Positions 34,737 through 42,944 are shown, numbered from the stretch's first letter. The stretch is 52,760 nucleotides of DNA from DASVXQ01 sp046727955 (GCA_046727955.1 JBKPDO010000304.1:1-52760); one strand, 5' to 3'. Notes: a model not told the origin generated them from the sequence alone. Made by a program: numbers and translations.

Positions 34737-35633
34737 GTGCCCCGTACCCTGCTCGCCGTGCACGCGCACCCGGACGACGAGTCGTCCAAGGGGGCCGGCA
34801 CCCTCGCCCGCTACTCCGACGAGGGCGTCCGAACCGTCGTCGTCACCTGTACGGGCGGCGAGGCGGGAGACATCCTCAACCCCGCCATGGACCAGCCGGG
34901 CAACATCGAGCGCATGCCCCAGCTGCGCCGCCAGGAGCTGGCCAAGGCGCTCGAGATCCTCGACGTCAGCCAGCACTACTTCCTCGGCTACCGGGACTCG
35001 GGCATGCCGGACACCGAGTGGAACCGGCACCCGGAAGCCTTCGCCCAGGCCGACCTGGACGAGGCCGTCGCCCGTCTGGTCAGGATCATCCGCCAGGAGC
35101 GCCCGCAGGTGCTGGTGACCTACGACGAGAACGGCGGCTACCCGCACCCCGACCACATCCGCACCCACGAGATCTCCGCCGCCGCCTTCGACGCCGCCGG
35201 CGCCGCCGGCTGGCACCCAGAGGCCGGCCCGCCCTTCCAGCCGCTGAAGCTCTACTACCACGCCTCGCACACGCGGCAGCGGATCGAGGCGCTCCACAGC
35301 GGCGCGCTGGAGCGGGGCATCGAGAGCCCCTACGGCGAGTGGCTCGAGCACTGGGACGAGGAGGCGGGCCCTGACTACCGCGACCCGGTGATCACCACGC
35401 AGGTCGACGTGGGCAAATGGATGCCGCGGGCGCGCGACGCGCTGATCGCCCACACCACCCAGGTCGACCCGAACGGCTCCTGGTTCGCCCTCCCCGAGGA
35501 CGTCGCCGCGCTGATCTATCCCTGGGAGGACTACACCCTGGCGCGCTCGCTGGTGCCCACCTCCATCCCCGAGAGCGACCTGTTCGCGGGCCTCGAGGGC
35601 GACCGGCGGGCCGCGCCCCCGCTCCGGCGCTAG
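34737..35633 (+). CDS. mca: Mycothiol S-conjugate amidase
   Basis: Mca cleaves mycothiol S-conjugates to a mercapturic acid and GlcN-inositol, detoxifying electrophiles and antibiotics. The 298-residue PIG-L/LmbE-fold protein has the zinc site AHPDDE at residues 10-15 with HPDH at about 140 as the third ligand region, plus GYRDSGMPDTEWN and VDPNGSWFALP which favour Mca over the biosynthetic deacetylase MshB. GTG start after AAGGAG. Its presence implies that the host makes mycothiol, an actinobacterial thiol. The cbs/metB pair just downstream supplies cysteine-related metabolism. Confidence 0.92.
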   Translation: MPRTLLAVHAHPDDESSKGAGTLARYSDEGVRTVVVTCTGGEAGDILNPAMDQPGNIERMPQLRRQELAKALEILDVSQHYFLGYRDSGMPDTEWNRHPEAFAQADLDEAVARLVRIIRQERPQVLVTYDENGGYPHPDHIRTHEISAAAFDAAGAAGWHPEAGPPFQPLKLYYHASHTRQRIEALHSGALERGIESPYGEWLEHWDEEAGPDYRDPVITTQVDVGKWMPRARDALIAHTTQVDPNGSWFALPEDVAALIYPWEDYTLARSLVPTSIPESDLFAGLEGDRRAAPPLRR

Positions 35634-35732
35634 CGCGCCGGCCCTCTCTTCGGCGGTCCAGGCCGCCTCGGCGCGGTTGCGCGGCACTACAATCCGCAGA
35701 TCGCAGATGCACCGCACCGAGGAAGGTGGCCA

Positions 35733-37121
35733 GTGAAGGTCTTCGACTCGATCCTCGACGTCGTCGGCAACACCCCTCTGGTGCGCCTGGAGCGGCTGGG
35801 GCGTGGGCTCGCGCCGGCGATCCTGGCCAAGCTGGAGTACATGAACCCCGGCGGATCGGTGAAGGACCGCATCGGGCTCGCCATGGTGGAGCGGGCGGAG
35901 GCCGAGGGCAGGCTGCGGCCAGGCGGCACCGTCATCGAGCCGACCAGCGGCAACACCGGCGTGGGGCTGGCCATCGTCGCCGCGCTCAAGGGCTACCGCT
36001 GCGTCTTCGTCCTGCCCGACAAGGTCAGCCAGGAGAAGATCGCCCTGCTGCGCGGTTATGGCGCAGAGGTGGTCGTCACCCCGACCGCGGTGCCGCCGGA
36101 CTCGCCAGAGTCCTATTACTCGGTGGCCAACCGGCTCACCGCCGAGATCCATGGCGCCTTCCAGCCCAACCAGTACGCCAACCAGGCCAACCCGGAGGCG
36201 CACTACCACACCACCGGCCCGGAGATCTGGGAGCAGACGGGCGGCGCGGTAGACGTGCTCGTCGCCGGGGTCGGCACCGGCGGCACCATCAGCGGCGCCG
36301 GCCGCTACCTCAAGGAGCGCAAGCCCGCGGTCCAGGTCGTCGGCGCCGACCCAGAGGGCTCGATCTACTCGCAGCCCGACGACGTCCACCCCTACCTGGT
36401 CGAGGGCGTGGGGGAGGACTTCTACCCGAGCACCTTCGACCCGGCCCTGGTCGACCGGTTCGTCACTGTCTCCGACCGCGACTCGTTCCTCATGGCACGC
36501 CGCCTGGCCAGCGAGGAGGGGCTGCTGACCGGTGGCTCCGGCGGGATGGCCGCGCACGCCGCCATCGAGGTGGCCAGGGAGCTGGGTCACGGCGTCGCCA
36601 TCGTCGTGCTGCTGCCCGACTCCGGCCGCGGCTACCTGTCCAAGGTCTTCAACGACGACTGGATGCGCGAGCACGCATTCCTGCCGCGCCGCCGCCCGAG
36701 CATGGTCGGCGAGGTGCTGCTCGCCAAGGCGCACCATCAGATGCCGCCGCTGATCACGGTGGCCTCGCACCAGCGCGTGCGGGAGGCGATCGATCTCCTG
36801 CACAACTGGTCGGTGAGCCAGATCCCAGTGGTCTCCGGGGACGACCCGAGCGACGTCTCCAGCGTGGTCGGCTCGGTGCAGGAGGGCTCGCTGCTGGAGC
36901 GCCTGTTCCGCAAGCCGGAGATCCTCGACGCCCAGGTGGTCGAGGTGATGGACGCGCCGTTCCCCACGGTGGAGCGGCACGAGCTGGTGGAGGAGGCGTT
37001 CGAGCTGCTCTCCAAGGGCCGCTCCACCGCCGTCCTGGTCACCGACCACGGCCGCGCCATCGGCGTCATGACGCGCTCGGACATCCTGGAGCATCTGGCA
37101 ACCCGCAAGCGCAACGGCTGA
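35733..37121 (+). CDS. cbs: Cystathionine beta-synthase
   Basis: It condenses serine with homocysteine to cystathionine (or makes cysteine from O-acetylserine in relatives). The PLP domain (about 1-320) has NPGGSVKDRIGLAMVE with the PLP lysine, EPTSGNTGVGLAIVAAL, GVGTGGTISGAGRYLKE and LLTGGSGGMAAHAAIEV. Two CBS domains fill the C-terminus (about 340-455), ending TDHGRAIGVMTRSDILEHL, which in relatives bind adenosyl ligands. GTG at 35733 after GGAAGGTGGCCA. It is 14 bases before the metB-like gene, forming a reverse transsulfuration pair also seen in Mycobacterium. Confidence 0.94.
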   Translation: MKVFDSILDVVGNTPLVRLERLGRGLAPAILAKLEYMNPGGSVKDRIGLAMVERAEAEGRLRPGGTVIEPTSGNTGVGLAIVAALKGYRCVFVLPDKVSQEKIALLRGYGAEVVVTPTAVPPDSPESYYSVANRLTAEIHGAFQPNQYANQANPEAHYHTTGPEIWEQTGGAVDVLVAGVGTGGTISGAGRYLKERKPAVQVVGADPEGSIYSQPDDVHPYLVEGVGEDFYPSTFDPALVDRFVTVSDRDSFLMARRLASEEGLLTGGSGGMAAHAAIEVARELGHGVAIVVLLPDSGRGYLSKVFNDDWMREHAFLPRRRPSMVGEVLLAKAHHQMPPLITVASHQRVREAIDLLHNWSVSQIPVVSGDDPSDVSSVVGSVQEGSLLERLFRKPEILDAQVVEVMDAPFPTVERHELVEEAFELLSKGRSTAVLVTDHGRAIGVMTRSDILEHLATRKRNG

Positions 37122-37135
37122 CCCGGGAGCTGTCC

Positions 37136-38308
37136 ATGTCCTTCGACGAGTCCCACTTCGAGACCAAGGCGGTGCACGTCGGCTCCGCCCCCGACCCCGA
37201 GACCGGGGCGGTGATCCCACCCATCTACCAGACCTCGACCTTCGCGCAGTCCAGCCCCGGCAGGCACCGAGGATACGAGTACGCGCGCACCGGCAACCCG
37301 ACGCGGGCGAGCCTGGAGGCTTGCCTGGCGGCGCTCGAGGGCCTCCGCCCCGGCGACCCCGGCGGGGCGCTCTGCTTCGGCTCCGGCATGGCCGCCACCA
37401 GCACCGTGCTCCAGACCCTGGGCCCGGGCGACCACCTGCTGCTCTCCGCCGATGTCTACGGGGGCACCTACCGGGTGGTGGCGAGGGTCTTCGCCGCATG
37501 GGGCCTCGAGTTCACCACCGTCGACATGACCAGCCTCGACGCGATCAAGCAGGCGCTCACCGAGCGCACCAGGCTGATCTGGGTCGAGACCCCGACGAAC
37601 CCGCTGCTCGGCGTGGTCGACATCGCCGCCGTCGCCGAGCTCGCGCACAGCGCCGGGGCGCTCTGCGCGGTGGACAACACCTTCGCCACGCCCTTCCTGC
37701 AGCGCCCGCTGGAGCTCGGCGCGGACGTGGCGGTGCACTCCACCACCAAGTACCTCAGCGGGCACTCGGACTTGGTCGGGGGCGCGCTGGTGACCCGCCT
37801 GCCCGAGCTGTACCAGCGCGCCAAGTTCCTGCAGAACGCGGTCGGCGCGGTGCCAGGCCCCTTTGACTGCTGGCTCACCCTGCGCGGGGTGAAGACGCTG
37901 GCGCTGCGGATGCGCGCCCACTGTCACAACGCCATGCGGGTGGCCGGGTTCCTGGCCGAGCGGCCCGACGTGGTCGAGGTCCGCTACCCCGGGTTACCCA
38001 CCGATCCCGGTCACGAGCTGGCCGCCAGGCAGATGGGCGGCTTCGGGGGCATGGTCTCGTTCCGGCCGGCGGGCGGGGCCGGCGCCGCCAGGCTGGTGGT
38101 GGAGCGCACCAAGGTCTTCACCCTGGCTGAGAGCCTCGGCGGCATCGAGAGCCTGATCGAGCTGCCAGGGATCATGACCCACGCGAGCGTCAGCGGCACC
38201 GAGGCCGAGGTGCCCGCCGACCTGGTGCGGCTGTCGGTCGGCGTGGAGCACCCCGACGACCTGGTCGCGGACCTCGGACGGGCGCTCGACAGCCTGAATC
38301 AGGCCTAA
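37136..38308 (+). CDS. Cystathionine gamma-synthase / gamma-lyase
   Basis: A 390-residue Cys/Met-metabolism PLP enzyme. The PLP lysine is in VAVHSTTKYLSGHSDLVGGA; other motifs are FETKAVHVGSAPDPETGAV, PPIYQTSTFAQ, YEYARTGNPTRASLE and WVETPTNPLL. Sequence alone does not separate synthase (MetB) from lyase; next to cbs, a lyase role in cysteine formation is likely, though the mycobacterial neighbour is named metB. ATG at 37136 follows CCCGGGAGCTG. No frameshift is seen. Confidence 0.93.
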   Translation: MSFDESHFETKAVHVGSAPDPETGAVIPPIYQTSTFAQSSPGRHRGYEYARTGNPTRASLEACLAALEGLRPGDPGGALCFGSGMAATSTVLQTLGPGDHLLLSADVYGGTYRVVARVFAAWGLEFTTVDMTSLDAIKQALTERTRLIWVETPTNPLLGVVDIAAVAELAHSAGALCAVDNTFATPFLQRPLELGADVAVHSTTKYLSGHSDLVGGALVTRLPELYQRAKFLQNAVGAVPGPFDCWLTLRGVKTLALRMRAHCHNAMRVAGFLAERPDVVEVRYPGLPTDPGHELAARQMGGFGGMVSFRPAGGAGAARLVVERTKVFTLAESLGGIESLIELPGIMTHASVSGTEAEVPADLVRLSVGVEHPDDLVADLGRALDSLNQA

Positions 38309-38370
38309 CGCGCTGGCGCTGGCAACTGCTCTGCCAGACCCGCCCAGTAGCAGCCGCCGGGCACGGCCGG

Positions 38371-38808
38371 TCAATCCTCTCGGGTCAGTGGTGGTCGCCG
38401 TCGCAGCCGCTTGGTGGCGGCGCGCTGGCGCTTCGCCTCCTTGCGCCTGGCGGCGGCCGTCGCGCTCGGCCTGGTGGGCCTGCGCTCCTTCGGCACGGCG
38501 GCAACCTCCGCCAGCAGGGCGGCGAAGCGCTGGATCGCGTCGCGGCGGTTGGCGAGCTGGCTGCGCTGGGTCTGGGCGACCACCCGCAGGCGGCCCGACG
38601 AGTCCAGCCGCGGGCCGAGCCGGCGCAGCGCGCGCTCCTTGACCTCGGGCGGCAGGGAGGGCGAGCCGAGCAGGTCGAAGCGGAGCTCTACCCGCGAATC
38701 GGTAGTGTTGACCCCCTGGCCGCCCGGTCCGGAGGCGCGGCTCGCCTGGAACTCGAGCTCCTCGAGCGGGATCGCCAGCTCGCGCGTCACCTGGACCACC
38801 TCGGCCAT
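38371..38808 (-). CDS. arfB: Alternative ribosome-rescue factor ArfB (peptidyl-tRNA hydrolase)
   Basis: A 145-residue release-factor-like hydrolase that frees stalled ribosomes. The catalytic loop is ASRASGPGGQGVNTTDSRVEL with the GGQ motif at about residues 29-31, and the C-terminal tail (from about 110) is rich in Arg and Lys (KEAKRQRAATKRLRRR), as needed to enter the empty mRNA channel. The ATG at 38808 is normal for the family. It is convergent with the cystathionine gene. Confidence 0.92.
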   Translation of the reverse strand: MAEVVQVTRELAIPLEELEFQASRASGPGGQGVNTTDSRVELRFDLLGSPSLPPEVKERALRRLGPRLDSSGRLRVVAQTQRSQLANRRDAIQRFAALLAEVAAVPKERRPTRPSATAAARRKEAKRQRAATKRLRRRPPLTRED

Positions 38809-38818
38809 CGCCGCAGCC

Positions 38819-39070
38819 TCACCTCCCGCCGCCGCGGAGCCGCGGCCTGTCCGGCGCCGACAGGTGATTGGCGGTGTTGACCAGCGGCACGTGCGCCTCG
38901 CTCTTGCCCACTAAATGCTTCCTCGGAGTAGCTGCGCCAGACCGGGAGTCGGTTCCGCGCCCGACAAGCGGGCGAGGAGGATCTTGACCACGCAGCACGA
39001 ACTCCCGGGAAGCATTTAGCGCGGTGGTGTGCAGGTCGCCGATGATCGCGTAGTCCTCGATGGGTGCCAT
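38819..39070 (-). pseudogene. GH15 glucoamylase-like gene reduced to its two ends
   Basis: The first 17 codons (MAPIEDYAIIGDLHTTA) match the very conserved start of actinobacterial GH15 glucoamylase/trehalase-like proteins. The match stops exactly at 39020, where a 109-bp inverted-repeat element begins. Beyond the element, SEAHVPLVNTANHLS resembles the C-terminal tail of the same family. About 550-600 middle codons are missing. The frame stays open through the element, giving an 83-residue product that cannot be a glycosidase. The N-terminal match is firm; the C-terminal one is by eye. Confidence 0.65.
38911..39019. repeat. 109-bp element bounded by a 12-bp perfect inverted repeat (MITE-like)
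   Basis: CTAAATGCTTCC at 38911-38922 and GGAAGCATTTAG at 39008-39019 are exact inverted copies; with two mismatches the similarity extends by about seven more bases. No transposase is encoded and no clear target duplication is seen. It sits precisely where the GH15 coding match ends. Confidence 0.7.
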
Positions 39071-39081
39071 CGGCGTTGCGC

Positions 39082-39804
39082 TCAGACCTGGGGTCCGGGC
39101 TGCTCGTGCGGCACGCCCGCGACGACCCGCCTGGCGACCTCGATCACCTGCTCGCGGTTGTCACGGGCGCGGCGGCGCAGCAGCTCGAAGGCGTCGCGCT
39201 GGTCGATCCCCTCGCGCTCCATGAGGATGCCCTTGGCCTGCTCGATGATCACCCGGCGGTCGAGGGCGTACTGGAGCTGCTCGGTGACCTTGCCCTGCAG
39301 GTGCGCCTCGACGGCCGTGCGCAGCACCGAGGCCATGATGCGCGCGAACGCCTGGATCGCCTCGACATCGTCGTCGCCCCAGTCGTGGCGGTCGGTGGAG
39401 TAGACGTTCAGCGTGCCGACCACCCCACTCTCCAGATCGACCGGGACGCCGAGCACGCCGTGGATGTGGTGCTCCCTGGCCAAGCGGCCGAAGCTCGGCC
39501 AGCGCCTGTCGGTGGCGACGTCAGCGGCCACCGCTGGCTCGCTCTTGTCGAAGGCATCCAGGCAGGGCCCCTCGCCGACCTGCTCGTGGATATTCTCGAG
39601 CAGGCGGCCGCGCTCGTCGGAGGCGGCCACGTAGCGCAGCACGTCGCCCTCGGTGAGGAGCATGAGGCCGGAGCCGTCGACCGCGAAGATGCGGTCAGTC
39701 TCGTCCACTACCTGCTCCAGCGCCTGCTCGAGCCCGTTTCCGGCTGCGCTGAGCTCGGCAAGGCCAGCGATGCTCGAGGCAAGTGCATCGCGATCGATCG
39801 GCAC
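39082..39804 (-). CDS. GAF-ANTAR transcription antitermination regulator
   Basis: A 240-residue soluble regulator. The GAF sensor domain covers about residues 15-160 (VDGSGLMLLTEGDVLRYVAASDE, IHGVLGVPVDLESGVVGTLNVYS). The C-terminal ANTAR domain covers about 170-230 (LDRRVIIEQAKGILMEREGIDQRDAFELLRR), which binds paired RNA hairpins to prevent termination. This architecture is frequent in Actinobacteria. GTG at 39804 follows GGAGGAG. It lies downstream of the SigB-type sigma gene on the same strand, separated by a strong hairpin, so it is probably in the same stress regulon or partly read through from it. Confidence 0.9.
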   Translation of the reverse strand: MPIDRDALASSIAGLAELSAAGNGLEQALEQVVDETDRIFAVDGSGLMLLTEGDVLRYVAASDERGRLLENIHEQVGEGPCLDAFDKSEPAVAADVATDRRWPSFGRLAREHHIHGVLGVPVDLESGVVGTLNVYSTDRHDWGDDDVEAIQAFARIMASVLRTAVEAHLQGKVTEQLQYALDRRVIIEQAKGILMEREGIDQRDAFELLRRRARDNREQVIEVARRVVAGVPHEQPGPQV

Positions 39805-39882
39805 GGCTCCTCCAGGGTCGTCCTGCTGCCGTCCTCGGAGGATTCCACATCGCGCTGAAACGCACCAGGCGCGCACACGCAC

Positions 39883-39911
39883 GACGAGCCCCTGCCCGGC
39901 AGGGGCTCGTC
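39883..39911 (-). terminator. Strong hairpin after the sigma factor gene
   Basis: GACGAGCCCCTGC and GCAGGGGCTCGTC form a perfect 13-bp stem with a 3-base loop between the sigma factor stop (40016) and the ANTAR gene start (39804). No T tract; it could terminate, or be the kind of hairpin an ANTAR protein controls. Confidence 0.6.
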
Positions 39912-40015
39912 GCCCCCCCGAGGCAGTAGGCCCCGGGGAGGAGGAGGGCGGGGTCTGGGCCCTCTACCACCGCCTTTCCTCTGGGGCAGCGCCCAAACCC
40001 GCCCGGCCTGGACGA

Positions 40016-40882
40016 TCAGGCCTCGACCAGCTCCACCCGCATCCGCTCCAGCGCGCGCCGCAGCAGCCGCGAGACGTGCATCTGCGACATGCGCATGCGC
40101 TCGGCGATCTGGTCCTGGGTCAGGTCGTCGACGTAGCGCAATAGCACGATGCGGCGCTCGCGCTGCGGCAGCAGGCCGACCAACTGGGGCAGGACGAGCA
40201 GGTTCTCGATCTCCTCGCGGTTGCCATCCTCGACCACGAAGTCGCCGAGCACGGCATCGCCGGTCTCGCCGGCGGGCTGGTCGAGCGAGGGCGCCGAGCG
40301 GGTCCGCGCCACCTCGATCGCCTCGAGCACCTCGTCTTCGGTGGCGTGCAGGTACTCGGCGAGCTCTGGCACGGTCGGGGAGTGGCCGAGCTGCTGAGGC
40401 AGCTCGTCGACCGCCCGGCACAGGCGCAGGGCGAGGTCCTTGATCCCCCTCGGCACGCGCAGCCGCCAGCTGGTATCGCGCAGGTGCCGCTTGATCTCGC
40501 CGATCACGGTTGCCACCGCGTACGGGATGAACGGGTTGGCCCGCTCCGGCTCGTAGCGGTCGACGGCCTTCACCAGTCCGAGTCGCGCCACCTGGCGCAG
40601 GTCCTCGAGGGGGACCGAGCGGTTGCCGCGGTAGCGGTCGGCCAAGCGGTCGGCCAGGCCGAGGTACGCCAAGATGATCCGCTCTCGCAGGCGGGGGTCA
40701 CGGTGCTCGGCGTACTCCTGGAACCAGACCTCGACGCGCTGCACCGCCTCCTCGTCGTCGGGGCGGACGTCCTCGATGACCTCGGGGATGACCTCGGGGA
40801 TGACCTCGGGGATGACCTCGGGCAGGATATCTTCGGGTTGGGTGATCTGGGGGTTCTGAGCGATATATTCTGCGGTCGACAT
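40016..40882 (-). CDS. SigB/SigF-family RNA polymerase sigma factor
   Basis: A 288-residue group-3 sigma factor. After a variable N-terminus (1-45) with four PEVI repeats, region 2 is at about 60-125 (YLGLADRLADRYRGN, DLRQVARLGLVKAVDRYEP, NPFIPYAVATVIGEIKRHLRD), region 3 follows (WRLRVPRGIKDLALRL) and region 4 is at about 235-285 (LLPQRERRIVLLRYVDDLTQDQIAERM). SigB/F/G-type factors direct general-stress or development genes. ATG at 40882 follows GGAGG. A SigB-like promoter lies 75 bases upstream, suggesting autoregulation. No anti-sigma factor (RsbW-like) gene is seen nearby, which is unusual. Confidence 0.92.
   Translation of the reverse strand: MSTAEYIAQNPQITQPEDILPEVIPEVIPEVIPEVIEDVRPDDEEAVQRVEVWFQEYAEHRDPRLRERIILAYLGLADRLADRYRGNRSVPLEDLRQVARLGLVKAVDRYEPERANPFIPYAVATVIGEIKRHLRDTSWRLRVPRGIKDLALRLCRAVDELPQQLGHSPTVPELAEYLHATEDEVLEAIEVARTRSAPSLDQPAGETGDAVLGDFVVEDGNREEIENLLVLPQLVGLLPQRERRIVLLRYVDDLTQDQIAERMRMSQMHVSRLLRRALERMRVELVEA
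40775..40822. repeat. 12-bp tandem repeat (4 exact copies) inside the sigma factor gene
   Basis: GATGACCTCGGG is repeated four times without change and encodes PEVI four times near the N-terminus (residues 21-36). Copy-number change would keep the frame. Confidence 0.9.
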
Positions 40883-40956
40883 GACAGCCTCCGATGAGGT
40901 GCAGGTCGGCCCGCAGGGACAGGGCGGGTCCTCCAATGACCTTACGAACATCGTGC

Positions 40957-40982
40957 TTTCCCGGGACCCCGCAGCGGTAAAC
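40957..40982 (-). promoter_or_regulatory. SigB-type promoter upstream of the sigma factor gene
   Basis: On the minus strand GTTTAC, 14 bases, then GGGAAA. This fits the known Bacillus SigB consensus GTTTAA-N12-15-GGGWAW closely and lies 75 bases before the start codon. Confidence 0.65.
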
Positions 40983-41003
40983 CCGGGCCGGTCTACCGCC
41001 GGT

Positions 41004-41438
41004 CTACCGGGCGGACCACCACGCCCAGCGGTCAGGGACGATCCCAACCACCGGCCCGGCCGGCCTGGCGGCGCGGTAGGCGGGGTAGCGCGCCGCCAGG
41101 GAGTCCAGGGCGGACTCGGCGGCCCGGCCCTCGAGCGCGGAGGCGTGACCGCGCAGCTCCACCCACCACAGCTCTGACCAGTCGTCGTCGTAGTGGTCGA
41201 CCAGCAGCGCGACCCGCGGGTCGATCTCGAGGTCGCGGAGGCGCCGCAGCTTGCGGCCCCGCTTCGGCTTGACCTGGTCGACCGCCCACACCGCCATGCC
41301 CTGGTGCCAGGCAAAAGTCACCGGAACCAGCCGGGGACCCCCATCCGCCGCGGTCGCCAGCCGCGCCACCCGCGCCGCCGCGAACCGCTCCAGCACCCCC
41401 TCCGGCGGCCCTTCCACCCCCGCCCACCCGCTGACCAT
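41004..41438 (-). CDS. PPOX-class F420/FMN-dependent oxidoreductase
   Basis: A 144-residue split-barrel protein of the pyridoxamine 5'-phosphate oxidase superfamily, close to the actinobacterial TIGR03668-type group of presumed F420-binding proteins. Visible features: VLERFAAARVARLATAADGGPRLVPVTFAW at the N-terminus, the VKPKRGRKLRRLRDLEIDPRVALLVDHY segment, and WWVELRGHASALEG. The reaction is unknown; relatives reduce or bind small heterocycles. The start ATG lies 28 bases from the tRNA fragment that marks the edge of the integrated element, so its original upstream region may have changed. Confidence 0.85.
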   Translation of the reverse strand: MVSGWAGVEGPPEGVLERFAAARVARLATAADGGPRLVPVTFAWHQGMAVWAVDQVKPKRGRKLRRLRDLEIDPRVALLVDHYDDDWSELWWVELRGHASALEGRAAESALDSLAARYPAYRAARPAGPVVGIVPDRWAWWSAR

Positions 41439-41465
41439 CCAGTTCCCCTCAGAAATCTCACGTCG

Positions 41466-41519
41466 TGCCGGAGGAGGGGCTCGAACCCTCCCCTGAAAAG
41501 CGTCTGACTAGCGATTTTA
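41466..41519 (-). other. tRNA 3' fragment: probable attachment-site scar
   Basis: On the minus strand a complete T arm (GAGGG-TTCGAGC-CCCTC), acceptor strand CTCCGGC and discriminator A are present, preceded by sequence like an anticodon 3' side (TAAAATCGC). No matching 5' acceptor (GCCGGAG) occurs upstream, so this is not a whole tRNA. A tyrosine integrase gene starts its run 94 bases away on the same strand. Such a fragment is what is left at one end when an element integrates into a tRNA gene. The parent tRNA cannot be named with confidence. Confidence 0.7.
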
Positions 41520-41612
41520 GGTGGGAGAAGGGCCTCGGGTCCGCATAGGGTCCGCGAGCGCCCGGATTTAGGGTTGCCGAACCCTTTTCGAAGACCCTCC
41601 GAGCGTGGCCCA

Positions 41613-42944
41613 TTACCGGTCGCCGGACCGCAAAGGGACCACGCCGGTCGAGGCGCGCGCCGCCCGATCGAGCGCCCCCAGGGCCTTAGCGTGGAGCCGC
41701 TCGAACCGCTCCGCGATCCCCGCCAGCTCGTCCGGGTACAGGTGCCCGTAGGTGTCGAGCGTGATCGTGCCCGTCTTGTGGCCCATGTGCTTCTGGACGG
41801 CCTTCACGCTGGCGCCTTCCCGGATGAGCAGGCTCGCGCAGGTGTGCCGCAGATCGTAGAAGCGAAGGTCGGCGGGCAACTCGTCCGGGCGGTTCTCGGC
41901 GGGCATCTGGGCGATAGTCTCGTTCGCCGCCACCACGGCTCGCTTGAACACCCCAGGCACCCACTTCGACTCCCGCAGCGGGCCGCCCCGAACCGCGGTG
42001 AAGACCAGGTCCTCACGGCCATGCGGGCGACTGTCCAGGTAGGCACCGAGCTCCTCGGCGAGCCACCGGTGAAGGCGGACTGTGCGGGCCTCGTAGGTTT
42101 TCACATCGCCCCACTGGGGCTTGCCACCGACCTCCGGCGCTGCCTCGGCGACGCGGAGTTCCCCGCGCAGCAGGTTGAGCTGGCGGACCCGAAGCGCAAC
42201 CAGCTCGCACGGTCGCAGGCCGGTGTAGGCGGCGAACCGGACCAGCGTGCCGTACGGCTCTCGGATAGCGCGGGCGAGAACCTCGACCTGGAGAGCCGTG
42301 AGGAATGCCATCTCATGGCGTTGCGCCTTCGGGAGGCGCTTCAGGCCGGCGGCGGGGTTGACAGCCAGCCGCTTGCCCTCCACGGCGGCACCGAGGATCA
42401 GGACGAGAACCTGGAGGGCCTTGTGGGCTCGCTTGGCGCCGATCGGTTTGCGCGGCGGGTTTGCGTTCGGATCGCCAGCAACCATGTCGGAGAACCACTC
42501 GCGCACGGCCAAGGTGTCAATGCCGACCAGCGAGCCATCGCCGAACCGGGGCAGGACCTGGTTGTCGAGCAGCGCGCGGTAGTCGTGGCGGGTACTCGGC
42601 TTCAGCGCCTTGGTGGTGTTGTACCAGCGCTCCGCCCAGGGCCCGAACGGGATCTTGCCGGCGGCCGGGTCGACGTAGGCGCCCCGGAGCTTGGTGTCCT
42701 CGATCGAGACGAGGAACCTGTTCGCGTCGAGCATGCGAGCGAACGTCTTGGACCGCTCCCGGCCGCTCGGGTCGCGCCAGCGGGCGCGGAGGGTCTCCCG
42801 GTCTCCTGGCGCCGTGATCCAGCGGGCGCAGCCGCACCCCTCGACCGTGCAGGCGCCCTTGGTGGTCTTGCCGTGCCGGGCGAACCCATGCCCGCAGCCC
42901 CGGCGGTCGCATGGCCTGCGGTGGTGACGCTCGACGTGGGCCAT
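41613..42944 (-). CDS. Tyrosine-type site-specific integrase
   Basis: A 443-residue phage-type integrase. Residues 12-39 are Cys-rich (C12, C17, C32, C37, C39, with His between), a zinc-ribbon-like head. An arm-binding region and a SAM-like core-binding domain follow (about 95-200). The catalytic domain has R244 in AYTGLRPCEL, K282 in the beta-hairpin, R366 in YDLRHTCASLL (Tyr in place of the usual His of HxxR, common in actinobacterial integrases), H389 in KHMGHK and nucleophile Y399 in TLDTYGHLYP. All catalytic residues are present, so it may be active. It is divergent from the excisionase gene across a 139-base gap. Confidence 0.93.
   Translation of the reverse strand: MAHVERHHRRPCDRRGCGHGFARHGKTTKGACTVEGCGCARWITAPGDRETLRARWRDPSGRERSKTFARMLDANRFLVSIEDTKLRGAYVDPAAGKIPFGPWAERWYNTTKALKPSTRHDYRALLDNQVLPRFGDGSLVGIDTLAVREWFSDMVAGDPNANPPRKPIGAKRAHKALQVLVLILGAAVEGKRLAVNPAAGLKRLPKAQRHEMAFLTALQVEVLARAIREPYGTLVRFAAYTGLRPCELVALRVRQLNLLRGELRVAEAAPEVGGKPQWGDVKTYEARTVRLHRWLAEELGAYLDSRPHGREDLVFTAVRGGPLRESKWVPGVFKRAVVAANETIAQMPAENRPDELPADLRFYDLRHTCASLLIREGASVKAVQKHMGHKTGTITLDTYGHLYPDELAGIAERFERLHAKALGALDRAARASTGVVPLRSGDR

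Noticed and set aside
41466..41580. Complete tRNA next to the integrase
   Set aside because: Only the 3' half can be folded; the matching 5' acceptor and D arm are absent.
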